DNA from: an uncultured Granulosicoccus sp.
GTDB lineage: Bacteria; Pseudomonadota; Gammaproteobacteria; Granulosicoccales; Granulosicoccaceae
Direction: 5' to 3'
Length of the DNA: 64,000 nt
NCBI GenBank assembly: GCA_947499955.1
Contig: CANMQI010000008.1
Location: 62,001 to 126,000, forward strand
The position numbers and the translations under genes were made by a program. Below, one piece after another: positions 18,220-26,122 of this stretch. The stretch's first letter is position 1. Each line of letters starts with the position of its first letter. A model generated the notes under the pieces. That model saw only the letters and a program-made list of their open reading frames with translations. It did no database searches and was not told the DNA's origin.

Positions 18220-19416
18220 TCAGGGATTCACGGCCTTGACGCGCTGAGCGTCGCTGAGTCCGCTGGCATCCACGATGAGCTGATCGCCGGCATTCAGGCC
18301 TTCGCTCACCAACAGGCGTTCTGCAGGCCAGTCCAGAACGGTGACGGGAGTCTGTCTTGCCAACCCGTTGTCGAGCAGAAACACCGCGCTGCCTGTGGTA
18401 TTCGAGATAATGGCCGAACGCGGAGCCGATATGGCCGCGTCTTGCTGATCGATGATGATGTTCGCGGTTACCGTCAGTCCGACTGGAACCTGTCGGGGTT
18501 CGGTGAAACGGATCTTCACGTCGAGCCCGCCGGTTGCTGCATCGACAAGTGGTGCGACGAAGTAGACGGTACCCGCCAGGTTGCCCGTTTCACCGGCCAG
18601 TCTCAACAATGCCGGCATGCCGGGTCTGATCTGGGTGGCGTAAACCTCATCCACATCGGTTTCCACGATAAGATCGCTCAGGTCGGCGATCGTGAACAGT
18701 GGCGTTGACAGGTCAATCACCTGACCCGGTTCAACGCTGCGTGTCAGGATGGTGCCTGTCATGGGCGCCGTGATCCTGTAACGTGTCAGCTGATACTGCG
18801 CCTGGTCGTACAGGGCTTGCAGCCGCCCGGTCTCGCGCTGGGCCTGTTCCAGAGAACGCTGGGCATCCTCCTGAGTGGAGCGTGCAATATTGACCCCCAG
18901 GGCCGTTGCACGAGTCAATGCTGCCTGTGCCTGTTGTTGCGCAACAATGCCATGATCCAGTGCCGCCACTGCCTGGCGCACGACGGCCTGCTGAGGGGTA
19001 TCGTCAAGGCGCGCCAGTATCGCTCCACGCTCCACCCGTTCGCCTTCTTCAGCCATCAAGTGGGTCAATGTGCCTGCCACGGGTGAGCGCACGTCAACCG
19101 AGTGAATGGCGGCGATTCGGCCATTGACGGCAAGAATACGGCTGAGAGGTCCTGGAGTCACACTCTCTACCACGCGCTCGGAGACACGCGCGACCCACGG
19201 TTGTGCGTATATCAGCCAGCCGGCGATTGTTGCGGCTACTGCCAGGCCTGCCCATACCAGAAAACTAGGTCGTGACCTGGGCTGCACGACCTTGTGAGAC
19301 ACACGGTCCAGCGTCGTTGACGGTGTCCTGACCAGTGGTGTGGCTGTGGACGATGCGTCTTGCAGTTCACCGGAAATGGGGTCCGATCTGTTTTCTGACT
19401 CTGGGTTGTTTGACAT
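18220..19416 (-). CDS. Periplasmic adaptor (HlyD/MacA family)
   Basis: 398-residue membrane-fusion protein, anchored by one N-terminal span (about 52-72) after a Ser/Thr-rich cytoplasmic head. The split biotinyl-lipoyl domain is seen around VRSPVAGTLTHLMAEEGERVERGAILARL (about 108-135) and RITAPMTGTILTRSVEPGQVI, separated by a coiled-coil hairpin rich in Ala/Gln; a beta-barrel and membrane-proximal domain follow. First gene of the exporter operon. An outer-membrane TolC partner is not encoded here. Confidence 0.92.
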   Translation of the reverse strand: MSNNPESENRSDPISGELQDASSTATPLVRTPSTTLDRVSHKVVQPRSRPSFLVWAGLAVAATIAGWLIYAQPWVARVSERVVESVTPGPLSRILAVNGRIAAIHSVDVRSPVAGTLTHLMAEEGERVERGAILARLDDTPQQAVVRQAVAALDHGIVAQQQAQAALTRATALGVNIARSTQEDAQRSLEQAQRETGRLQALYDQAQYQLTRYRITAPMTGTILTRSVEPGQVIDLSTPLFTIADLSDLIVETDVDEVYATQIRPGMPALLRLAGETGNLAGTVYFVAPLVDAATGGLDVKIRFTEPRQVPVGLTVTANIIIDQQDAAISAPRSAIISNTTGSAVFLLDNGLARQTPVTVLDWPAERLLVSEGLNAGDQLIVDASGLSDAQRVKAVNP

Positions 19417-19749
19417 CAGGCGCGCATCGACATTGTTACTGTAGGCTGAGAACCACTGTTTTTCGACAGTGCCGCAAAGCGAGCGAAAACACCTGCCACA
19501 TCATGATTCTGCATCGGCATGGCAGCGGGGGTCTTGACCTGTATCAATCCCGCAGGGAATCAGAAGCAATAGGGGTGTCAGTCGAGCAGAGCGAGTCCCG
19601 AGGTGATAGCACTGGATCACGCGTTGTATTTCACGACCGATACCAGCGATGGCCCTTCGCCGCCATGGGGCCTTGTTCCGGCTTGTTCGGCGATTTCATC
19701 ATGATCGAGTCTTCGACAGGCGAGTGTCACGCAACCTCGATGGTCTGCA
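19417..19749. other. Intergenic region, adaptor promoter side
   Basis: 333 bases between the exporter operon start and the end of the DUF3429 gene, both on the minus strand. A small hairpin (CACTG/CAGTG around TTTTTCGA, 19452-19471) is visible. Presumably carries the exporter promoter; I cannot place it. The open frames here have no ribosome-binding site or recognisable protein. Confidence 0.3.
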
Positions 19750-20226
19750 TCAGCCGATCAGTACCGCGAGCAGCGCTGCGGATAATGATAGAACGGCACC
19801 GCTGGTGAGCATCAATCGCAATCGCCCGAACCACGCCGGTACTTCATGGCGTTCTGCCGCAGCCCTGTCCAGCACATACTGAAACAGGAATCCGGCAATC
19901 AGCAGAATCAGCATTGCCGTTGTGCCAAGCAGCAGAGCAGGCCAGGCGATCAGGCTGGGTACGACGCTGAGTGTCAATGGACCCCATTGATTGATCTTGC
20001 CCTCGTCATGAAGTAGTCGGCCCCAGTGCACCCCGCCCAGAAAGCTCAGAATAACGGCGCCATAGGCTCCCAGCGCATACAAGGCGAACTCATTCGACAG
20101 CCCTTCACCCGATTGCCCGTTGTCATCAAGGATAATCACGGCAATCGCCGTTGCAATGAAGGGAAGCAAGCCGCCCAGACCCAGAATCAGGGCCGGACGA
20201 GGTATCGAGCTAATCGAGTGGTTCAT
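19750..20226 (-). CDS. DUF3429 family membrane protein
   Basis: About 158 residues with five predicted membrane spans. The FLGGVHWGRLL motif near residue 68 is characteristic of DUF3429 proteins, a widespread proteobacterial inner-membrane family of unknown function. The length from ATG 20226 fits the family; in-frame starts upstream (20235, 20292) would add an unlikely polar extension. Monocistronic, divergent from the SDR gene. Confidence 0.8.
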   Translation of the reverse strand: MNHSISSIPRPALILGLGGLLPFIATAIAVIILDDNGQSGEGLSNEFALYALGAYGAVILSFLGGVHWGRLLHDEGKINQWGPLTLSVVPSLIAWPALLLGTTAMLILLIAGFLFQYVLDRAAAERHEVPAWFGRLRLMLTSGAVLSLSAALLAVLIG

Positions 20227-20614
20227 GACAAGCATCCGGTTACGGTAAGCAATCGATGAGACTGATAGACTTGTTCGGCTATCAGCCTGCAAAAGATCAG
20301 TCTGCAGGCGCGATAGTGAGTCTGTTCACGATATTTCAGAGCTCTGGTGACAACTCTCTGGATAAAGTGGAACAGCTGCTGTAGAGCCCATGCCTTGGGA
20401 GTCGTTGAAAACACGGGAAAATATCAGAACCATCGCGCTCCTGCGTCCGTGTTTTCCCCAGATACCGGCATGGCCTGCAGCAGACTGCGGATAACCACAA
20501 TGGAAGTGGTAGCGCGGCTTCTCTATAGTCAGCACATCGAAAACCAGCATGCCTTCAGATGATCGAACGCGTGCTGGGCATCATGCACGTTCAACTGCGA
20601 TCCGAGATAGAAAA
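20227..20614. other. Divergent intergenic region between DUF3429 and SDR genes
   Basis: 388 bases holding the promoters of two divergent genes. The notable content is a long-spaced inverted repeat at 20407-20456 (entered separately). No gene is supported. Confidence 0.3.
20407..20456. repeat. 10-bp inverted repeat with 30-bp spacer
   Basis: GAAAACACGG at 20407-20416 and its exact reverse complement CCGTGTTTTC at 20447-20456. The arm-to-arm distance of 40 bases (about four helical turns) would place two bound protomers on the same DNA face. Candidate operator for the divergent genes. Confidence 0.5.
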
Positions 20615-21376
20615 ATGGACCTGAAGGGAAAAGTAATCGTCGTCACTGGCGCCGGTCAGGGGCTTGGCCTCACGACATCGCTGGCGTTGGCAGCCAAGGG
20701 TGCCAATCTGGCACTGGTCGATCTTGATGAGGGCCATCTGGCCAATGCGGTCAAGTTGTGTGAAGAGGCAGGTGCCACGGCGCGAAGCTACAAGGCCAAT
20801 GTCGCCAGCGAGGCAGAAGTGGAAAAACTGTACGCAGATGTCGTGAATGATTTCGGTGCTCTGGATGGCACCATCAACAATGCAGGCATTACACGCGATG
20901 GCTTGCTTGTGAAGGCAAAAGACGGTGAAGTCGTCAAGAAGATGGAGCTGAAGGATTGGCAGGCCGTTATCGACGTCAACCTGACCGGAGTTTTCCTGTG
21001 CGCTCGTGAAGCCGCCTCGAAAATGATCGAACTGGGCAAACCTGGCGTCATCATCAATATCAGCAGCATTTCACGAGCTGGCAACTTCGGACAGACAAAT
21101 TACACCGCAGCGAAAGCCGGTGTTGCTGCCATGACCGTTACCTGGGCCAAGGAGCTCGCTCGATACAATATCCGTGTCGCCGCCATTGCCCCGGGCTTTG
21201 TGAATACGCCCATGGTTGCCAATATGAATGCTCATGCGCTGGAAAAGCTGCAGGGTGGCATTCCATTGAAGAGATTGGCCGAACCTGATGAAATTGCCAT
21301 GACTGCGGCATTTATCTTCGAGAACGACTACTTCACCGGTCGGGTTGTGGAAGTGGATGGTGGTTTGCGTCTGTAG
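20615..21376 (+). CDS. SDR family oxidoreductase (FabG-like)
   Basis: 253-residue short-chain dehydrogenase/reductase. NAD(P)-binding TGAGQGLG near residue 12, NNAGI near 89, catalytic Ser in NISSISRAG near 146, and YTAAK near 159. The C-terminus ([26 protein letters not shown]) is that of the FabG/3-ketoacyl reductase-like classical SDRs. Asp in VDLDE at the end of beta-2 suggests NAD(H) rather than NADP(H). Start taken at ATG 20615, where the conserved [11 protein letters not shown] begins; 22 in-frame residues upstream are not family-like. Substrate unknown; it is not in a fatty-acid gene cluster. Confidence 0.9.
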   Translation: MDLKGKVIVVTGAGQGLGLTTSLALAAKGANLALVDLDEGHLANAVKLCEEAGATARSYKANVASEAEVEKLYADVVNDFGALDGTINNAGITRDGLLVKAKDGEVVKKMELKDWQAVIDVNLTGVFLCAREAASKMIELGKPGVIINISSISRAGNFGQTNYTAAKAGVAAMTVTWAKELARYNIRVAAIAPGFVNTPMVANMNAHALEKLQGGIPLKRLAEPDEIAMTAAFIFENDYFTGRVVEVDGGLRL

Positions 21377-21761
21377 TCCCGTCCTTCTACCGGGCAGCTC
21401 GTCGAACGAGTGCTTTCGAGTTGTAGTATCCGCATGACCTCAGTGCCTGGCTGCCTCTCATTATAGGGCGGTCAGGCCGATCGAAAGATCGATGTACCTT
21501 GCACGCGCATGAGAAGAGTCACATGGCAGGCAGCGTGTCTTTCAAGTGGCTCTGTTGCGTCAAATCAGTGGCGGCTGGTCGTATGCCAGTGAGTCGATCG
21601 AAAGCAAGGTGATATTTGAAGTCTGCGTGCGCCTGATCGACCCACCGGGACCCGATATCCGCTGCACGCCAGTTGTCTTATTCTAAAAGGTAGTGCCGGC
21701 GGCATATCGATCAGCCGGATATAGTGTTAACTTCATCACGTAATGATTCGAGGTGATGACT
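21377..21761 (+). other. Intergenic region before the secreted peptide gene
   Basis: About 385 bases without a gene. Small dyads occur: CTCGT/ACGAG just after the SDR and a GAAA-loop hairpin CGATC/GATCG near 21479-21492. Presumably contains the promoter of the downstream cassette. Confidence 0.3.
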
Positions 21762-21974
21762 ATGAACACCAGACGAGGTTTCGCCCCGCTGTCTGCCGCA
21801 TTTGTGCTGGCATTGACATATTCACACGCCCCTGTCGGGCCACTCCAGCCGGTACCCTCACAGTCCCTACCAGTCGTTGATGAGGCTCGGGCACCGATTG
21901 ATGAGACCAGGGAAGCGCTGCTTCTGGCTGGTAATACTGCCTGTAATCCTCGCGTTACCGTTTGCGAGGAATAG
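21762..21974 (+). CDS. Small exported peptide with C-terminal Cys pair
   Basis: 70-residue protein of no known family. Residues 3-24 (RRGFAPLSAAFVLALTYSHA) form a signal-peptide-like segment; the remainder is Pro/Glu-rich and ends in ACNPRVTVCEE, where two Cys six residues apart could form a small disulfide loop. ATG 21762 has AGGTG six bases upstream; ATG 21756 and GTG 21753 are poorer. It lies 63 bases before the large membrane protein gene on the same strand and may be part of that cassette. Real but uncertain; it could be a lone small secreted protein. Confidence 0.5.
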   Translation: MNTRRGFAPLSAAFVLALTYSHAPVGPLQPVPSQSLPVVDEARAPIDETREALLLAGNTACNPRVTVCEE

Positions 21975-22037
21975 AGCGCTACGCCGATATTGCTTGAGCA
22001 GGTGACGCAAGAAGGAGATACGACCGGGTAGCCATCA

Positions 22038-23918
22038 ATGGACATTCTTGGACCAACTGGCACGTATATACTCATTGTCGGCCTGGCGGCATTCGCCGTG
22101 GGTGTACATGCGTTTTCCATGTACGGCCAGCGTGTACCGATGGAGAAGGACAGCGCGCTCAGCGACCCTCTGAATGCCCTGGCATTGCCGACCGTTGCAG
22201 GGCAAAGTGCGTTTCGCAGAGGGTTCGTTGCCTATCTGCTGGCCAACGAATTACTCTATCTTCTGTTGATCAGTTCGTCGATCATTCTCGAGTTATCCTT
22301 GAATGCCATTGGCAAGGCGGAGCTGGTTGGTGCTCTGTCATCGGATAACCCGCTAAACACGATAGTGCCGATTCTGGCGTCGACGGTGGTCATCACCGCC
22401 TCGCAGCTCAGGCCGTTTTCGCGAATCGAACATTCAATTCGCAGTATTTCCCATCGTATCGCCGGTATTCCGAGAAATCTGGATAGTGTTCGGGAGCAGA
22501 TACGGCTGACGTCGATTGAAGAGATCGAAACTGATGAGCAAACCGGTGCCAACAGTCTGCGCCTTATCACGAATGCGCGTGAAAGGGCCGACGAGGTTTA
22601 TCACGCCGCGAAGGCTGCCGGCCTGGGGGAGTTCGAGGCAAACAATCTGCGTACGTCGTTGATACGGGTGCACTGCCTGTATGAATGGACGCTGGGTTAT
22701 GACGGAGAACAGATCTGGATCAGTGACGATGTAAAGCAGATCACCATGCTGTTCGAATCGCTCAAGCTCGAATTTCGCTCCTTCAAGAGTAATGTGCTTC
22801 GCCTGAGAGGAGAAGTTACAGACTTGCCCGATGGTCCGTCCGGCAGTCATCTGGAGCTGTGGGAAAGAGTGGTGAGCGATTGTCTGATGCTGGAGCGGCG
22901 TCTGACCGTTGTACTGTCACTGTTGCTGATCAACAAGCCCGATGTAGAACTGCAGAAATACGCAGCGCTGGCCTACCTGAGAGACAAGACGGTCAATGAG
23001 GGAAACGGGGTAGATGTGGGTGCGAGAAACGCGCTTGGCGTTTCCGTACTGTTCGGATCCTTCACGGCTTTCGTGTCCATGATTGCCTACCTGTCTCTGG
23101 AGAAAACCTATCGGGACTGGGGGCAGATGCAGGCGGCCGAGCTCCTGACCAAAGGCCCCTTCGGACAACCTGCCGCTGAAAAGAGTGCAAGCGATGCGCT
23201 GCAGTACTTCAGTGATCGCATGGACAATGCTTTTTTCGAAACGCTGGACTTCACCCTGATATTCGCGGTCTCCATCTGGATAGCATTGATCATGCGTGAT
23301 GCCTTGTTCGTGCAGAAGCGCTGGCCAAAGATCAACCCGGGGGATATTGCGCCGGTGGGGCTGTACCTGTATCTGGGCATGATTGCCTATATACCGACCA
23401 TGTTGCTGTTTCTGGTGCTGAAATTTCTGGTGTTGATGGTGATCTCCCCACTGCGTGCCGGAGTTGAAATACTGGATCCTGTCAGCTTGAAGACATTTCC
23501 GGGGTTTCTACCAGAGATTCTTCTGGTGCCTTGTATAGCGTTTGTCTGCGTCTGGTTCATCTGCAATTTTCTGGATCAGAAGTTGTACAAAAGCAGATAC
23601 CCATCATCAACCGCATTGAAATTTGCCATCGTCTGTGGCGGGCTGAACTTCCTGCTCGCCTCGTTGCGTCGAAACAATATGGAACCCGATGATGCCTTTG
23701 CGGCATTCTTCATACCTGCTCTGGTGATCTATGCGCTGCTGTCGGTACTGTGTCGAGTTTATCGACGTCAATGGATAAGGCGCCGCGAGAACTCGGCAGC
23801 GTCGGGAGAGCTCCTGGCGAAGATTCGACAAGCATGGGTCGAGCATGTGTTCACACCCATGAAACGATCGTTTCGAAAAACGGCTGACAGAGCGCCTTCC
23901 GAATCGGAGAGCAGCTGA
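22038..23918 (+). CDS. Unknown polytopic membrane protein with large cytosolic helical domain
   Basis: 626 residues, no family recognised. Three membrane spans come first (about 10-30, 65-92, 105-125), then about 215 mostly helical, charged residues (125-340), then about six spans (about 343-363, 408-430, 448-480, 495-520, 535-555, 565-588) and a basic Ser/Glu-rich tail. It has no ATPase, kinase, cyclase or channel motif I can see. The AAGGAGATACGACC ribosome-binding region before ATG 22038 is good. Its TGA overlaps the ATG of the binding-protein gene, so the two products are made together; a receptor-coupled membrane complex is the simplest idea (inference). Confidence 0.75.
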   Translation: MDILGPTGTYILIVGLAAFAVGVHAFSMYGQRVPMEKDSALSDPLNALALPTVAGQSAFRRGFVAYLLANELLYLLLISSSIILELSLNAIGKAELVGALSSDNPLNTIVPILASTVVITASQLRPFSRIEHSIRSISHRIAGIPRNLDSVREQIRLTSIEEIETDEQTGANSLRLITNARERADEVYHAAKAAGLGEFEANNLRTSLIRVHCLYEWTLGYDGEQIWISDDVKQITMLFESLKLEFRSFKSNVLRLRGEVTDLPDGPSGSHLELWERVVSDCLMLERRLTVVLSLLLINKPDVELQKYAALAYLRDKTVNEGNGVDVGARNALGVSVLFGSFTAFVSMIAYLSLEKTYRDWGQMQAAELLTKGPFGQPAAEKSASDALQYFSDRMDNAFFETLDFTLIFAVSIWIALIMRDALFVQKRWPKINPGDIAPVGLYLYLGMIAYIPTMLLFLVLKFLVLMVISPLRAGVEILDPVSLKTFPGFLPEILLVPCIAFVCVWFICNFLDQKLYKSRYPSSTALKFAIVCGGLNFLLASLRRNNMEPDDAFAAFFIPALVIYALLSVLCRVYRRQWIRRRENSAASGELLAKIRQAWVEHVFTPMKRSFRKTADRAPSESESS

Positions 23919-25123
23919 TGACTCGATTGAGGAGGCTCATGATACGGTCCACTCGAACCGTGAGGTCTGGAATTGCGCTAGTCAGAGGGCTGGCAAGGCT
24001 GAAGACAATATCGGTGTTCACGCTGGCAGGCTTGCTGTCGAGTCTGAATCCGGTGGCCATGGCCAGTGAGGTTCCGCATCTTCCGGAGAAAACCATCACC
24101 GTGGGTGTGCAAGCGGATGCCAGGCCGTTTTCCTATCTCAGTGCCGCTCAGACCGATGAAGAGATGATGCCTGGATACACCGGCTACATGATCGAAATCT
24201 GTCGCCGTGTGCTATCCCAGATGGTCAGTAGCGGACCCTTTGCCGGCTACACGGTAGACTATCGTCGCGTAACGACCGGCGATCGCCTGAAGGACCTGGA
24301 TGCAGGCAGCATCGATATGCTGTGTGGTCCGGACAGCATCACGCTGGGCCGATTGTACAAATACAACACCTCGCACCCCTTGTTTCTATCGGGTATCAGT
24401 TATGCAACTGTGGATAACGAATTGTTTCCGCCGGGGCGATATTGCAGTGCGGTTCTGGGGTTGGTAGGCGGCACCACGGCCGAAACCGAAGGTCTGAGAA
24501 AAATCGATGCCAGTAATGCGTTGCAGCGTTACGACGCTGCACTGGAGCGTTACCTGGCCCTGTATGCCAATAGAGAGACAGCGCAGTCGCCCTCTGTCCT
24601 GCTGGCGCGCATAAAGGAGCTGAAGGACAACATATCGAGTGGATTTACCTCTCTGGACGGTGAATCTCGTGGCAAGGATCGTATCGACCCTTCGTTGATA
24701 CGCACGACCAATTGTCCCAACGGATTCAAGCGCGGACCCGTGGTTTTCTATGATTCACATCAGCAGGGCATCGAGGATCTGTGCAAGGGCAGAATTCTCT
24801 TCTATATCTCCGATGTCGATATTCTCAGTGGGCGGATAAAGGGCTGCAAGGTCATTCTGCAACGCGAAACGATGACGCGTGAAGCCTACGGCGTATTCTT
24901 CCGCCGCAGCGCCACAAGGTTGAGTGATGGATCTGAATCCATCCCTTCCATGGCGTTTCCCGACAGCGCGTTGTACGCAGAATTCAATAATGTGCTTCTG
25001 CGCAAGATGCAGACGACCGAAAACATTCTCGATTACGAGTTCTCTCACCAGTTCAAGGGGGAGACACCCACGAAGGATCTGCAGAGCTTTTTTGATGGAT
25101 ACAAGTTTGTCGTGGACTTCTAG
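23918..25123 (+). CDS. Periplasmic solute-binding protein (SBP_bac_3) with large insertion
   Basis: 401 residues. A long basic N-terminus leads into a hydrophobic stretch (about 30-48) ending MASEVP, consistent with a signal peptide. Lobe 1 shows the SBP_bac_3 pattern: ITVGVQADARPFSYL, GYTGYMIEICRRVL, and LDAGSIDMLCGPDSITLGR near residue 128. The expected hinge strand GLVGGTTAETEG near residue 185 is followed not by the second lobe directly but by about 80 charged helical residues; the DLCKGRILFYISDVDIL segment (near 288) then resumes the fold, ending ALYAEFNNVLL. No ABC permease or ATPase is linked. It overlaps the unknown membrane protein by one base, so it likely acts as that protein's ligand receptor. 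Confidence 0.8.
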   Translation: MTRLRRLMIRSTRTVRSGIALVRGLARLKTISVFTLAGLLSSLNPVAMASEVPHLPEKTITVGVQADARPFSYLSAAQTDEEMMPGYTGYMIEICRRVLSQMVSSGPFAGYTVDYRRVTTGDRLKDLDAGSIDMLCGPDSITLGRLYKYNTSHPLFLSGISYATVDNELFPPGRYCSAVLGLVGGTTAETEGLRKIDASNALQRYDAALERYLALYANRETAQSPSVLLARIKELKDNISSGFTSLDGESRGKDRIDPSLIRTTNCPNGFKRGPVVFYDSHQQGIEDLCKGRILFYISDVDILSGRIKGCKVILQRETMTREAYGVFFRRSATRLSDGSESIPSMAFPDSALYAEFNNVLLRKMQTTENILDYEFSHQFKGETPTKDLQSFFDGYKFVVDF

Positions 25124-25227
25124 TGAGTCCATCGGACAACAAGGTAATACGCAAAGCATGCGTGCGCCCGTCCGACAAGGCGACCCACTAACCCAGCAGA
25201 TTGCCTGAAAGAGGTAGGTATTCAACC

Positions 25228-26067
25228 ATGAAATCAATACTGCCCGCCCTGATATCTACCTGCGCCCTGGTAGTCCCCACGACACCGCTCATTGCTGCCA
25301 GTCAGGGTTGTGTTGAAGATCAGAGAAGAAGCACAGAGCTGGGCCATGCCCTGGGCGTGTTGGTCTATGACAGTATCATCGGAGACTATGCGGAATCTGT
25401 CAGCGTGGAAGATATCGCGGTGGGGCTCAAGCATGCCAGTGATCGCAGTGTATTCCAGTTATCGGGAATAGCCAGCATCGAATCGAATCCTGATGCGGGT
25501 CTGGGCGATGCCATGTCAGTCTCTGAAGCTCGCAACATTGTCGCCCAATGGCGACCGCAATCGGATCAGCTGGGGCCGCGTTTTCTGAGTGAATACAAGC
25601 AACGCGGTTCACAGCAGAAAAGCGGCCTGTTGACGAACCGCTGGCAGCTTGCGAAGGATGAGCTGAGCCAGCTCTCCAAGTGCACGGCAAACTTTCTGTT
25701 ACCGGCTGAAGAGGGTGCCAATCAGGTGTGTTATCTGCAGGTAGCCATAGACTCCACGGCCGTTTGTGACATGGATAGTCACGTGAAGAACGCCATTTCC
25801 GGCAATAGCTGGACCTATGGAGAGTTCCAGCAGAACAATGTGATTGAAGGCTGGGTGGAAGCGTTCAAACTGCTGGAGAGCGAACCACTGGACAGAGTCG
25901 ATCCGAGCTCCTCCACAACAGAGACACAACGCGAGGCAGACGATAACGTGGAGTTGCTTGAAGTACTGGAAGTGGTTATCCCACCAGAGTTGGCTTATGG
26001 GAAAAAGGGCATGGTCGGTAGAGTCGGGCCGGACGAGACCTTGTGGTTTGTCATGGCCATCAAGTAG
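25228..26067 (+). CDS. Degenerate FKBP/Mip-like periplasmic protein
   Basis: 279 residues with signal peptide (about 1-24). Residues 36-75 resemble the dimerising N-domain of Mip/FkpA proteins (ELGHALGVLVYDS, VEDIAVGLKHA). The C-terminal domain keeps VIEGWVEAFKLL (near 205), IPPELAYGKKG (near 250) and the last strand GPDETLWFVMAI of FKBP-type prolyl isomerases, but the first half has lost the usual aromatic and FDSS-like active-site residues, and an acidic Ser/Thr linker of about 30 residues interrupts the domain. Isomerase activity is doubtful; a chaperone or binding role is likelier. It lies 105 bases after the binding-protein gene, same strand. Start ATG 25228 (GAGGT upstream). Confidence 0.78.
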   Translation: MKSILPALISTCALVVPTTPLIAASQGCVEDQRRSTELGHALGVLVYDSIIGDYAESVSVEDIAVGLKHASDRSVFQLSGIASIESNPDAGLGDAMSVSEARNIVAQWRPQSDQLGPRFLSEYKQRGSQQKSGLLTNRWQLAKDELSQLSKCTANFLLPAEEGANQVCYLQVAIDSTAVCDMDSHVKNAISGNSWTYGEFQQNNVIEGWVEAFKLLESEPLDRVDPSSSTTETQREADDNVELLEVLEVVIPPELAYGKKGMVGRVGPDETLWFVMAIK

Positions 26068-26075
26068 CAAAGCCA

Positions 26076-26115
26076 GCACTTAAAACCTGACCACTCCCAA
26101 TGGCGGTGGAAGTGC
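26076..26115. terminator. Possible bidirectional terminator between FKBP-like and AsmA genes
   Basis: Between convergent genes, GCACTT (26076-26081) pairs with AAGTGC (26110-26115) and CCAC (26091-26094) with GTGG (26106-26109), giving a bulged stem. The plus-strand side continues into a pyrimidine-rich CTCCTTCTATT. Weak but well placed. Confidence 0.35.
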
Positions 26116-26122
26116 GCTCCTT

